Assembly: GCA_038251315.1 (NCBI GenBank)
Contig: JBBSBK010000092.1
Location: forward strand, 1 to 15,515
DNA: 15,515 nt
Source: JBBKXP01 sp038251315
GTDB taxonomy: Bacteria > Pseudomonadota > Alphaproteobacteria > Rhodobacterales > Rhodobacteraceae
Direction: 5' to 3'
The position numbers were made by a program, and so were the translations under genes. Under the pieces are notes generated by a model. It did not search any database. It saw nothing but the letters and a program-made list of their open reading frames with translations, and was not told the DNA's origin. Shown here in pieces: positions 5,628 through 12,812 of this stretch; within the stretch, counting starts at the first letter, position 1; every line of letters starts with the position of its first letter.

Positions 5628-5646
5628 GTCAGCGCATTGCGCTGAC
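5628..5646. repeat. Inverted repeat upstream of cpaB
   Basis: Perfect 8-bp arms GTCAGCGC / GCGCTGAC enclose a 3-nt loop (ATT), ending 23 bp before the cpaB start. There is no T tract. As RNA it would be a stable hairpin close to the ribosome site (AAGGGA at 5656-5661); as DNA it could be an operator. The rest of the 142-bp gap shows no clear promoter. Confidence 0.6.
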
Positions 5647-5669
5647 GGTCAACACAAGGGATTGTTAAA

Positions 5670-6527
5670 ATGCGATCGGTATTCGGACTGGTTCTTGTCT
5701 TTGGTCTTGGGCTTGCGGGCTTTGCGGTCTACATGGCCTCGGGTTACTTTCAGGCCCAGAACGACGCTCTGGCGATGGAGCGGGCCGCCGCCGCCGAAGC
5801 GGTGCCGACCGTCGACGTGATCGCCATCAACCGCGATATGACTTACGGTGAACGGATCACCGCCGAGGATGTTGTCGTCATCAAATATGCCGAACCCTTT
5901 TTGCCGGCGGGAACTTTCCGCACCATGGAAGAGGTGTTCGCGAACGGCCCCGAAGACCAGCGCGTCGTGCTGCGCCCGATGGAAGCCAACGAACCCCTGT
6001 TGGCGATCAAGGTGTCCGAACCGGGGGCAACGGCGGGGATCACGACGCAACTGGGTCGCGGGATGCGGGCCTTTGCGATCAAGGTTGACGCGCAATCGGG
6101 CGTGTCGGGCTTTCTGCACCCCGGCGACCGGGTCGACGTTTACTGGTCGGGACGCGGGTCGGGTACCGGCGATCTTGCCGCCCAGGGCATCACCAAACTG
6201 ATCGAACCGGGCATCCGCATCGTCGCCGTTGACCAGACGTCCGACAACAGCCGGTCTGAAGCGTCGGTCGCGCGGACCGTCACCGTCGAGGTGACTCCGC
6301 AACAAGTGGCATCGCTGGCGCAGGCCCAATCGACCGGAAGTCTGTCGCTGTCGCTGGTCGGTAACGAAGACGATACAGTCGCCCAGGTGACCGAAGTCGA
6401 CCAGAGCAGCCTGCTTGGCGTGGTCGAACAGCAGGTCGTCCAGATCGAGGCCGAAAAGATTTGCACCATCCGCACCCGGCGCGGTGCTGAGGTTGTCGAA
6501 CTGCCGATCCCCTGCTCTACCAACTAG
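5670..6527 (+). CDS. cpaB: Flp pilus assembly protein CpaB/RcpC
   Basis: Periplasmic, inner-membrane-anchored Tad component thought to support the secretin and pilus passage. 285 residues. An uncleaved-looking hydrophobic N-terminal segment (about 3-25) anchors the protein. A SAF domain (about 46-115) holds VPTVDVIAINRDMTYGERI. The RcpC/CpaB domain that follows contains GMRAFAIKVD (131-140) and PGDRVDV (151-157), the usual family signature. The C-terminus carries two Cys (KICTIRTRRG and IPCSTN) that could pair in the periplasm. The ATG at 5670 has AAGGGA 8 nt upstream. First assembly gene of the locus, followed by a 214-bp gap before cpaC. Family assignment is firm. Confidence 0.93.
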   Translation: MRSVFGLVLVFGLGLAGFAVYMASGYFQAQNDALAMERAAAAEAVPTVDVIAINRDMTYGERITAEDVVVIKYAEPFLPAGTFRTMEEVFANGPEDQRVVLRPMEANEPLLAIKVSEPGATAGITTQLGRGMRAFAIKVDAQSGVSGFLHPGDRVDVYWSGRGSGTGDLAAQGITKLIEPGIRIVAVDQTSDNSRSEASVARTVTVEVTPQQVASLAQAQSTGSLSLSLVGNEDDTVAQVTEVDQSSLLGVVEQQVVQIEAEKICTIRTRRGAEVVELPIPCSTN

Positions 6528-6559
6528 GGATAACAGGACTTTTCCGATATGACCACGAC

Positions 6560-6585
6560 AACGCGCCGGACCACACCGGCGCGTT
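6560..6585. repeat. Strong 10-bp stem hairpin between cpaB and cpaC
   Basis: Arms AACGCGCCGG (6560-6569) and CCGGCGCGTT (6576-6585) pair perfectly around a 6-nt loop, 32 bp after the cpaB stop. Only two T follow, so it is at best a Rho-type or weak terminator; it may instead protect the cpaB mRNA end or reduce read-through into cpaC. A 26-codon frame crossing it (from 6549) is not believed to be a gene. Confidence 0.65.
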
Positions 6586-6617
6586 CGCGAGTCCGCAAAA
6601 GCCGCATCTGTTGCGAC

Positions 6618-6626
6618 TTATCCACA
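6618..6626 (+). promoter_or_regulatory. DnaA-box consensus match in the cpaC leader
   Basis: TTATCCACA is an exact match to the classical DnaA 9-mer. Only one copy is seen, 116 bp before the chosen cpaC start, with a GATTC (GANTC methylation motif) at 6650-6654. A single box is not an origin. It could be a DnaA-responsive site or chance. Confidence 0.35.
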
Positions 6627-6741
6627 TAAGGCATGGCCTTCAACGCTTTGATTCTTGCAATAAATGCGGGTTCAGGTCAGGGTGTCCGGAATGACGGGCG
6701 TAAAACGTTCCGCACGTGGACGTGACAAAGAGGCAGGTCAC

Positions 6742-8166
6742 ATGAAATATGACAGATTTATCAAGGCAGCAGTCACAGGTTTTGCATTGGCCTTTGTGGC
6801 CCTGCCAAGTGCCGCGCCGGCCGAGACGTTGCAGGTCATGCGCGGATCGCCCTCGTCGGCGCTGAACGTGCCGATGAACCGGGCTGTCGTGGTCGAAAGT
6901 GATGTGCCTTTCACCGAACTTTCCATCGCCAACCCGACCATCGCCGACATCTCTTCGTTGTCTGACCGCACCATCTATGTGCTGGGCAAGGAACCGGGGC
7001 GCACCACGCTGACCCTTCTCGGGGCCGATGGCCGCCTGATCACCAACGTCGAAATTCAGGTGACCCCGGATATCGCCGAATTCAAGGAACGGCTGGAACA
7101 GATTCTGCCGGGCGAACCGATCGAAGTGCGCACCGCCAATGACGGGATCGTCCTGTCGGGCACGGTCTCCAGCATCTCCCGGCTTGACCGGGCGATGGAA
7201 CTGGCACAGCGTTACGCCCCCGACCGGGTGTCGAACCTGATGAGCGTCGGCGGCACCCAGCAAGTCATGCTCAAGGTCCGGTTTGCCGAAATGCAGCGGT
7301 CGGTCAGCAAATCGCTGTCCAGTTCGCTGATGTTCCAGGGCACCGCCCTTGGCGGCGATCTGGGACTCTCGGGCGGCACCGGCACGACCAACACGTCGGG
7401 CGCGGTGACCAGCGGTCTGTCTGGAAACATCCCGGCGTCGAACGAAAACAACGGCGCGGTGCTGTTCGGCTTCAACGCCGGCGGGGTCGAGGTTGGCATC
7501 CTTCTTGAAGCGCTGGAAGCGCGCGGAGTCGTCCGCACTCTGGCGGAACCGAACCTGACCGCCTTGTCGGGGCAAGAGGCGAAGTTTCTGGCCGGTGGCG
7601 AATATCCGGTTCCGGTATCGCAGAAGGACGGGACGATCTCGGTCGAATACAAACCTTTTGGCGTTGCCTTGTCATTTACCCCAAGGGTCATCGACGGCGA
7701 TGTCATCAATCTGGAACTGAACGCATCGGTGTCATCCATCGACCCGGCAAACGGGTTCACATCGAACGGATTCACCATCGACGCCTTTCGCAAGCGCGAA
7801 ACCTCGACCACCGTCGAAATGCGCGATGGCGAAAGTTTCGCCATTGCCGGGCTGTTGTCGGACGATTTCAGCGATCTGAACGGTCAAGTGCCGTGGCTGG
7901 GCGACATTCCGGTGCTTGGGGCGCTGTTCCGCAGTGCTGAATTCAGCCGCCAGCAGACAGAATTGGTGATCATCGTCACCCCGCATCTTGTGACCCCGAC
8001 GCGCGGCGAGGCTTTGGCCCTGCCCACCGACCGGGTCCGCCCGCCGACCGAACGTGACCTGTTCCTGTTCGGCCGTGTCGCCGCCACTAATGGCCCGACC
8101 ACCGGCGGCGCAGGAGAGGTTGCACGGCAGGACTTCAGTGGATCATATGGTTATGTGCTGGAATAA
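6742..8166 (+). CDS. cpaC: Flp pilus secretin CpaC/RcpA
   Basis: Outer-membrane secretin channel through which the Flp pilus exits. From the ATG at 6742 the protein has 474 residues. This start is preferred over the in-frame ATG at 6664 because it is preceded by GAGG (6730-6733) and opens directly with a Sec signal peptide (MKYDRFIKAA..., cleavage after A27 in SAAPA). Domains in order: N-terminal secretin-associated domain (about 30-108), a BON-like segment (about 110-170), then the secretin core (about 175-418). The core contains LAEPNLTALSGQEAKFLAGG (267-286), VPWLGDIPVLGALF (383-396) and ELVIIVTPHLV (407-417). A Gly/Thr/Ser-rich stretch at 203-236 is probably a loop. The tail after 420 is Pro-rich and ends in GYVLE. 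Firm family call; the OmpA lipoprotein follows after 29 bp. Confidence 0.94.
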   Translation: MKYDRFIKAAVTGFALAFVALPSAAPAETLQVMRGSPSSALNVPMNRAVVVESDVPFTELSIANPTIADISSLSDRTIYVLGKEPGRTTLTLLGADGRLITNVEIQVTPDIAEFKERLEQILPGEPIEVRTANDGIVLSGTVSSISRLDRAMELAQRYAPDRVSNLMSVGGTQQVMLKVRFAEMQRSVSKSLSSSLMFQGTALGGDLGLSGGTGTTNTSGAVTSGLSGNIPASNENNGAVLFGFNAGGVEVGILLEALEARGVVRTLAEPNLTALSGQEAKFLAGGEYPVPVSQKDGTISVEYKPFGVALSFTPRVIDGDVINLELNASVSSIDPANGFTSNGFTIDAFRKRETSTTVEMRDGESFAIAGLLSDDFSDLNGQVPWLGDIPVLGALFRSAEFSRQQTELVIIVTPHLVTPTRGEALALPTDRVRPPTERDLFLFGRVAATNGPTTGGAGEVARQDFSGSYGYVLE

Positions 8167-8195
8167 TTTGGTTACCTAAGCGACGGGACGGGAAA

Positions 8196-8861
8196 ATGAT
8201 GATGAAAGCGTATATCGGCTTGGCAGCCACGACGGCACTTCTGGCCGGTTGCGCCAACGTCAGCGGTACAATCCCGTCCTTCAATGCCGAGGCAGGAACC
8301 GTGATCGACAGCGGCGAATTCGGCAACGCCACGATGAACAACTCGCTGGTCCAGCAGGGCGACCAGGAATATACCATCGGCCTCGCCCGCCGGTTCGCGT
8401 CGGAAATAAACTCGACGATCAATTTCCCCTTCAATTCCACAGCTTTGGATGAAAGCGCACGGGCCACGCTGCGCCAGCAGGCCGACTGGATCCGGCAATT
8501 TCCCGAGGTCCGCTTCAAGGTGTTCGGCCATACCGATCTGGTCGGGTCGCAGGCCTACAACCGCCGTCTGGGCTTGCGCCGGGCTGAAACCGTGGTCGCC
8601 TATCTTGGCACCCAGGGCATCAGCCGGTCGCGGCTTGAGGCTGTCGTGTCGTTCGGCGAAACCCGGCCCCTGATCCAGACCGAAGCGATGGAGCGGCAGA
8701 ATCGCCGCACCGTGACCGAGGTCAGCGGTTTCGTGCAAAATCACCCGATGGTGCTAAACGGCAAATACGCCGAGGTGATTTTCCGCGAGTATGTCGCGAG
8801 CGCAGTGCCGCCATCGGGACTTAACGCAACCTCGGGCGGCGAATTCTCGACCTCGAACTGA
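8196..8861 (+). CDS. OmpA-family lipoprotein of the Tad locus
   Basis: 221-residue outer-membrane lipoprotein expected to bind peptidoglycan. Signal peptide with lipobox L-A-G-C, lipidated at C19; the +2 residue is Ala, not Asp, which fits outer-membrane sorting. The OmpA C-terminal domain spans about 72-176: NFPFNST at 76-82, GHTDLVGS at 111-118 with D114, NRRLGLRRA at 122-130 with R128/R129, and NRRT at 169-172. These include the Asp and Arg used to hold diaminopimelate. Three ATG codons in a row (8196, 8199, 8202) leave the exact start open; GGGACGGG lies just upstream. It sits between cpaC and cpaE, where Caulobacter has cpaD, so it may replace CpaD in anchoring the secretin to the wall (inference). 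Confidence 0.9.
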   Translation: MMMKAYIGLAATTALLAGCANVSGTIPSFNAEAGTVIDSGEFGNATMNNSLVQQGDQEYTIGLARRFASEINSTINFPFNSTALDESARATLRQQADWIRQFPEVRFKVFGHTDLVGSQAYNRRLGLRRAETVVAYLGTQGISRSRLEAVVSFGETRPLIQTEAMERQNRRTVTEVSGFVQNHPMVLNGKYAEVIFREYVASAVPPSGLNATSGGEFSTSN

Positions 8862-9115
8862 TCCTGCCGGATTGTTGACACTTCTCTGCCTGGTCCGTCA
8901 ACAACACCCCGAAAATCGGCTGACCGTGTAAAGATACCGCATAATTACAGCTTTTCGGCCCAATTCTTGTCACGTTTGAACGTCACGTTGCCTGCAATGG
9001 GAGAACCATGTCCGGGCCATTCCGGACAAGGGCAACGACGGGGGGTGGGCGGATTGTGCAAGCGATCCACCACCACAGAACCCGCCCGCGCCCCCAAGTC
9101 AAAGGACGTGAGGCC
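8862..9115. promoter_or_regulatory. Gap before cpaE with inverted repeat and possible promoter
   Basis: 254 bp without a gene. It contains an inverted repeat, TTGTTGAC (8872-8879) and GTCAACAA (8897-8904), 17 bp apart. Inside it TTGACA (8875-8880) is an exact -35 consensus, but no good -10 lies 16-18 bp downstream. CATAAT at 8940-8945 is a good -10 without a fitting -35. The gap probably carries the promoter of the cpaE-to-cpaA operon, but the exact site is unsure. Confidence 0.45.
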
Positions 9116-10369
9116 ATGAGTAGCAACGCCGCATTGCAAGTCGAACAGCAACCCATCGTGGCCTGCACGGTCAGTCGCGACGTCCAGATCTTTGATCTGC
9201 TGATCGAGGATATGGAAACTATCCTCGGCGAACGCTGGGGCGATCTGGGTTTTGCCGAGGCGCTGGCGTTTTTTGAACAACCTGAAGCGGCAACGCTGGA
9301 ATTCATCGCCGTCGCGCTGGATGCCGAGGACGAGGCCGATCTCGGACCGGTCAAAAAAGTGATCGCCGCCGCCAAGGCACACGCGATCAAGGTGATCCTG
9401 ATCACCGAAGACGTCAGCCCCGCATCGCTGCACCAGCTTTTGCGCGAAGGCGGCGAAGAATTCGTGCCCTATCCCCTGCCCGAGGGCGAGCTGGCCGCCG
9501 CCGTCGAACGCGTGCTGGCCCCCGACGACGAGCCCCCTGCCCGGGTGGCCGAGGTTGAAAACAAACTCAAGCCGACCAACGACCGTTCCGGCGTGGTCAT
9601 CCCCGTCCACGGCATGGCCGGCGGCACCGGGGCGACGACATTCGCGGTCAATCTGGCCTGGGAACTGGCCACGATCGACAAGAAAAACCCGCCGCGCGTC
9701 TGCCTGCTGGACCTTGACCTGCAATTCGGATCGGCATCGACCTATCTGGATTTGCCGCGCAAGGAATCCGTACTGGAAATGTTGTCGGACACCGAAAACC
9801 TGGACAGCGAAGCTTTCATGCAGGCGCTGCTGCCGTTCCATGATCGTCTGTATGTGCTGACCGCGCCGACCGACCTTGTGCCGCTCGATCTTGTCAGCCC
9901 GGCGGATATTGCCAAGATTATCGAATTGGCACGGATCAATTTTGATTACGTTGTCATCGACATGCCCTCGACGATGGTCGAATGGTCGCAATCCGTGCTT
10001 GAGGCGGCGCATGTGTATTTCGCCATGCTCGAGCTTGATATGCGGTCGGCGCAGAACACGCTGCGCCTGAAACGCGCCTTGCAGGCCGAAGACCTGCCGT
10101 TCGACAAACTGCGGTTTGTCCTCAATCGCGCCCCGGGCTTTACCGATCTGAATGGCAAAAGCCGGGTCAAGCGGTTGGCCGAAAGTCTGGGTATCGCCAT
10201 CGAGGTGCAATTGCCCGATGGCGGCAAGGCTGTGGCGCAAAACGGCGACCATGGCGTTCCGCTGGCCGAAGGTGCGGCCAAGAACGCCCTCCGCAGGGAA
10301 ATCGCCAAGCTCGCGAAATCGGTCCACGACATCAATCAGGCAGACGCCGCTCCGGCCAAAGCAAAGTAG
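9116..10369 (+). CDS. cpaE: CpaE/TadZ, ParA-like pilus localisation protein with altered Walker A
   Basis: Cytoplasmic factor that places the Tad machinery, usually at a pole. 417 residues from the ATG at 9116; the frame is open to 9008, but AAAGGA (9101-9106) and the receiver-like N-terminus favour 9116. Domains: an atypical receiver-like domain (about 12-135, with ILITEDVS and EFVPYPLPEGEL), a linker, then a MinD/ParA-type ATPase fold (about 158-405). The phosphate loop reads HGMAGGTGATT (165-175): the two lysines of the ParA form KGGxGKT are both Ala (168 and 173). Later motifs are kept: LLDLDLQFGS (197-206, D199/D201) and YVVIDMPS (278-285, D282). Nucleotide hydrolysis may therefore be weak or absent. 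TadZ proteins are known to have unusual loops. cpaF follows after 9 bp. Confidence 0.92.
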   Translation: MSSNAALQVEQQPIVACTVSRDVQIFDLLIEDMETILGERWGDLGFAEALAFFEQPEAATLEFIAVALDAEDEADLGPVKKVIAAAKAHAIKVILITEDVSPASLHQLLREGGEEFVPYPLPEGELAAAVERVLAPDDEPPARVAEVENKLKPTNDRSGVVIPVHGMAGGTGATTFAVNLAWELATIDKKNPPRVCLLDLDLQFGSASTYLDLPRKESVLEMLSDTENLDSEAFMQALLPFHDRLYVLTAPTDLVPLDLVSPADIAKIIELARINFDYVVIDMPSTMVEWSQSVLEAAHVYFAMLELDMRSAQNTLRLKRALQAEDLPFDKLRFVLNRAPGFTDLNGKSRVKRLAESLGIAIEVQLPDGGKAVAQNGDHGVPLAEGAAKNALRREIAKLAKSVHDINQADAAPAKAK

Positions 10370-10378
10370 GGTTAGCCC

Positions 10379-11827
10379 ATGTTTTCCAAATACAAGAAGC
10401 CAACCGCGACACCCGCCAGCGCGCCGGCGGCATCCGCACCGGCAACCAGCAATGTGACGCCGATCCTGATCCCGGCCGCACCCAAGAAGATGCTGATGAA
10501 GGGCGGGCCGGCCAAGCCGGCCGAAGTCGCCCCGGCCGACAAGGAAAAAAAGCGCAAGGAGCGTCTGGGCGAGATCAAGCTTGAGTTGCACAAGGCGCTG
10601 CTGGACAACCTGAACCTTGCCGCGCTGGAAAAGGCGACGGAAAGCGATCTGCGCAGCGAAATCAACGCCATCGCCACCGAAACGCTTGAGGAAATGGGCG
10701 TGGTGCTGAACCGCGAAGAACGCCAGATCATCAGCCAGGATCTTTACGACGAGGTGACGGGCCTTGGGCCGCTGGAAACCTTGTTGAAGGATGACAGCGT
10801 CAACGACATTCTGGTCAACGGCCCGCGGCAGATTTTCGTCGAACGCAACGGCAAGTTGCAGTTGACCGACGTGACGTTCAAGGACGAACGCCACTTGCTG
10901 CGCATCATCGACAAGATCGTATCGGCTGTGGGTCGGCGCGTCGATGAAAGCAACCCCTACGTCGACGCCCGTCTGGCCGACGGGTCGCGTTTCAACGCGA
11001 TGGTCGGGCCGATCGCGGTGGACGGATCGCTGGTGTCGATCCGGAAATTCAAAAAGGACAAGCTGGCGATCGACGATCTGGTCCGCTTTGGCGCCTTTAC
11101 CGAAGAAATGGCCGCCTATTTGCAGGCCGCCGTATCGACCCGGCTGAACATCATTGTTTCAGGCGGCACGGGTTCGGGCAAGACGACCACCCTGAACGCC
11201 CTGTCGTCGTTTATCGACGACGACGAACGCATCCTGACGATCGAAGACACCGCCGAACTTCAGCTGCAACAGACCCATGTGGGCCGGATGGAAAGCCGCC
11301 CGCCCAACGTCGAGGGCAAGGGGGCGGTGACCCAGCGCGACTGTCTGCGCAACGCCCTGCGGATGCGCCCAGACCGGATCATCGTCGGGGAAACCCGTGG
11401 CGAGGAAGTCATCGACATGTTGCAGGCGATGAACACTGGCCACGACGGATCAATGACGACGATCCACGCCAACAGCGCCCGTGACGGTGTAAGTCGTCTG
11501 GAAAACATGGTCGCGATGGCGGGGATCGAAATGCCGCTCAAGGCGGTGCGCAGTCAGATCGCATCGGCGGTCAACCTGATCGTGCAGGCATCGCGCCTGC
11601 AGGACGGGTCGCGGCGGATGACCTCGATCACCGAAATCACCGGGATGGAGGGCGACGTCATCTCGATGCAAGAGGTGTTCCGCTATCAGCGGGTCGGCTT
11701 GACGCCCGACAACAAGATCATCGGTCATTTCACCGCGACGGGGGTGCGAACGCACTATTCCGAACGCTTCCGGCTGTGGGGCTACGATCTGCCCGCAGCG
11801 ATCTTTGAACCCTTTGCGGCGGAGTAG
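10379..11827 (+). CDS. cpaF: Tad pilus motor ATPase CpaF/TadA
   Basis: Secretion ATPase of the VirB11/GspE type that powers Flp pilus assembly (and probably retraction) from the cytoplasmic face. 482 residues. N-terminal 9-60 is an Ala/Pro/Lys-rich, probably disordered extension. N-terminal domain about 62-225, then the RecA-like core: Walker A GGTGSGKTT at 262-270 (K268), Asp box ILTIEDTAELQ at 285-295, Walker B DRIIVGETRGEE at 332-343 (E338), and His box TGHDGSMTTIHANS at 353-366. All expected catalytic residues are present, unlike in CpaE next door. The ATG lies 9 bp after cpaE; the AGGG that serves it overlaps the cpaE stop. tadB follows after 6 bp, so translation is likely coupled. Confidence 0.96.
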   Translation: MFSKYKKPTATPASAPAASAPATSNVTPILIPAAPKKMLMKGGPAKPAEVAPADKEKKRKERLGEIKLELHKALLDNLNLAALEKATESDLRSEINAIATETLEEMGVVLNREERQIISQDLYDEVTGLGPLETLLKDDSVNDILVNGPRQIFVERNGKLQLTDVTFKDERHLLRIIDKIVSAVGRRVDESNPYVDARLADGSRFNAMVGPIAVDGSLVSIRKFKKDKLAIDDLVRFGAFTEEMAAYLQAAVSTRLNIIVSGGTGSGKTTTLNALSSFIDDDERILTIEDTAELQLQQTHVGRMESRPPNVEGKGAVTQRDCLRNALRMRPDRIIVGETRGEEVIDMLQAMNTGHDGSMTTIHANSARDGVSRLENMVAMAGIEMPLKAVRSQIASAVNLIVQASRLQDGSRRMTSITEITGMEGDVISMQEVFRYQRVGLTPDNKIIGHFTATGVRTHYSERFRLWGYDLPAAIFEPFAAE

Positions 11828-11833
11828 CCTGTC

Positions 11834-12799
11834 ATGATCTCAATCGAACCCCTGATCTATGGTCTGATCTTCGTCGCCGTCCTTGTGCTGGTCGAAGGCA
11901 TCTATCTGACTGTCTTTGGCAAATCCATCTCGCTGAATTCCAAGCTGAACCGCCGTCTGGAAATGATGGAAAAGGGCGCAGCGCGCGAACAGGTGCTGGA
12001 ACAGTTGCGCAAGGAAATGTCGCAGCACATGAATTCGAAAAGTATTCCGCTGTATTCGATCCTGGCAACCAAAGCACAAAAGGCCAACATCGCGTTCACC
12101 CCAACGCAGCTTATCATGATGATGGGCGTCTTGGCGGCGGTGGCTTTTGTCGGGTTGACCGTAGGCACGGGTGCGTCGACCCCGATCCGGGCCGGTATTG
12201 CCGTCGCGATGGGCATCGGCGGGATTTACATCTGGGTCAACGGCAAGGCGAAAAAGCGGATTTCGATGCTCGAAGAACAACTACCCGATGCCGTCGAACT
12301 GATGGTACGCAGCTTGCGCGTGGGTCATCCGTTTTCGTCTGCTGTCGGCATCGTGTCAAAAGAGGTCGCCGATCCGCTGGGGTCCGAAATGGGCGTGATC
12401 GCGGATGAGGCCGCCTATGGCCGCGACATGGGCGAAAGCCTCAAGGCGATGGCCGAACGGCTCGACATGCAGGATTTGCGGTTTCTGGCCGTGGCGGTGA
12501 CCATCCAGCAGACATCAGGCGGTAACCTCGCCGAGATTCTGCACGGGCTGTCCAAGGTGATCCGTGCGCGGTTCCGGCTGTTCCGCCGGGTCCGCGCGAT
12601 CACAGCCGAGGCGAAATGGTCGGGCATGTTCCTGTCGGTGTTCCCGTTGGGGGCGCTGGTCATGATCAACGTGATCCAGCCGGACTACTACGACGAGGTC
12701 AAAACGACGTCAGCGTTTATTCCGGCCTGTCTGGTTGTGGCCGCGTTCCTGACCGTGAACATTATCGTCATGCGTCACCTCGTCAATATCAAGGTGTAA
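11834..12799 (+). CDS. tadB: Tad inner-membrane platform protein TadB
   Basis: 321-residue polytopic membrane protein of the type II secretion F (T2SSF) family; with TadC it forms the platform on which pilins are polymerised. Hydrophobic segments near 6-28, 93-112, 115-135, 262-281 and 296-313. The T2SSF domain (about 146-280) lies in the cytoplasmic loop, with LEEQLPDAVELMVRSLRVGH (146-165) and QQTSGGNLAEIL (225-236). The ATG is 6 bp after the cpaF stop, served by GGAG at the cpaF end. Length and layout match TadB. Firm call. Confidence 0.94.
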   Translation: MISIEPLIYGLIFVAVLVLVEGIYLTVFGKSISLNSKLNRRLEMMEKGAAREQVLEQLRKEMSQHMNSKSIPLYSILATKAQKANIAFTPTQLIMMMGVLAAVAFVGLTVGTGASTPIRAGIAVAMGIGGIYIWVNGKAKKRISMLEEQLPDAVELMVRSLRVGHPFSSAVGIVSKEVADPLGSEMGVIADEAAYGRDMGESLKAMAERLDMQDLRFLAVAVTIQQTSGGNLAEILHGLSKVIRARFRLFRRVRAITAEAKWSGMFLSVFPLGALVMINVIQPDYYDEVKTTSAFIPACLVVAAFLTVNIIVMRHLVNIKV

Positions 12800-12812
12800 G
12801 GGAGCGATCATC

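Noticed and set aside
6618..6626. Replication origin at the DnaA box
   Set aside because: One box only, no AT-rich unwinding region and no origin-linked genes nearby.
6549..6629. 26-codon frame between cpaB and cpaC
   Set aside because: Spans the hairpin, has only a distant AGGA, and its Thr/Arg-rich product looks like noise.
6664..6741. Upstream in-frame ATG as start of cpaC
   Set aside because: It would bury the clear signal peptide behind 26 polar residues; GAGG sits properly before the ATG at 6742.
8945..10894. 649-codon open frame on the minus strand across cpaE and the cpaF start
   Set aside because: It is the antisense shadow of two certain genes in GC-rich DNA with strong third-position bias; its product is low-complexity and rich in His, Arg, Gly and Gln, without recognisable motifs.
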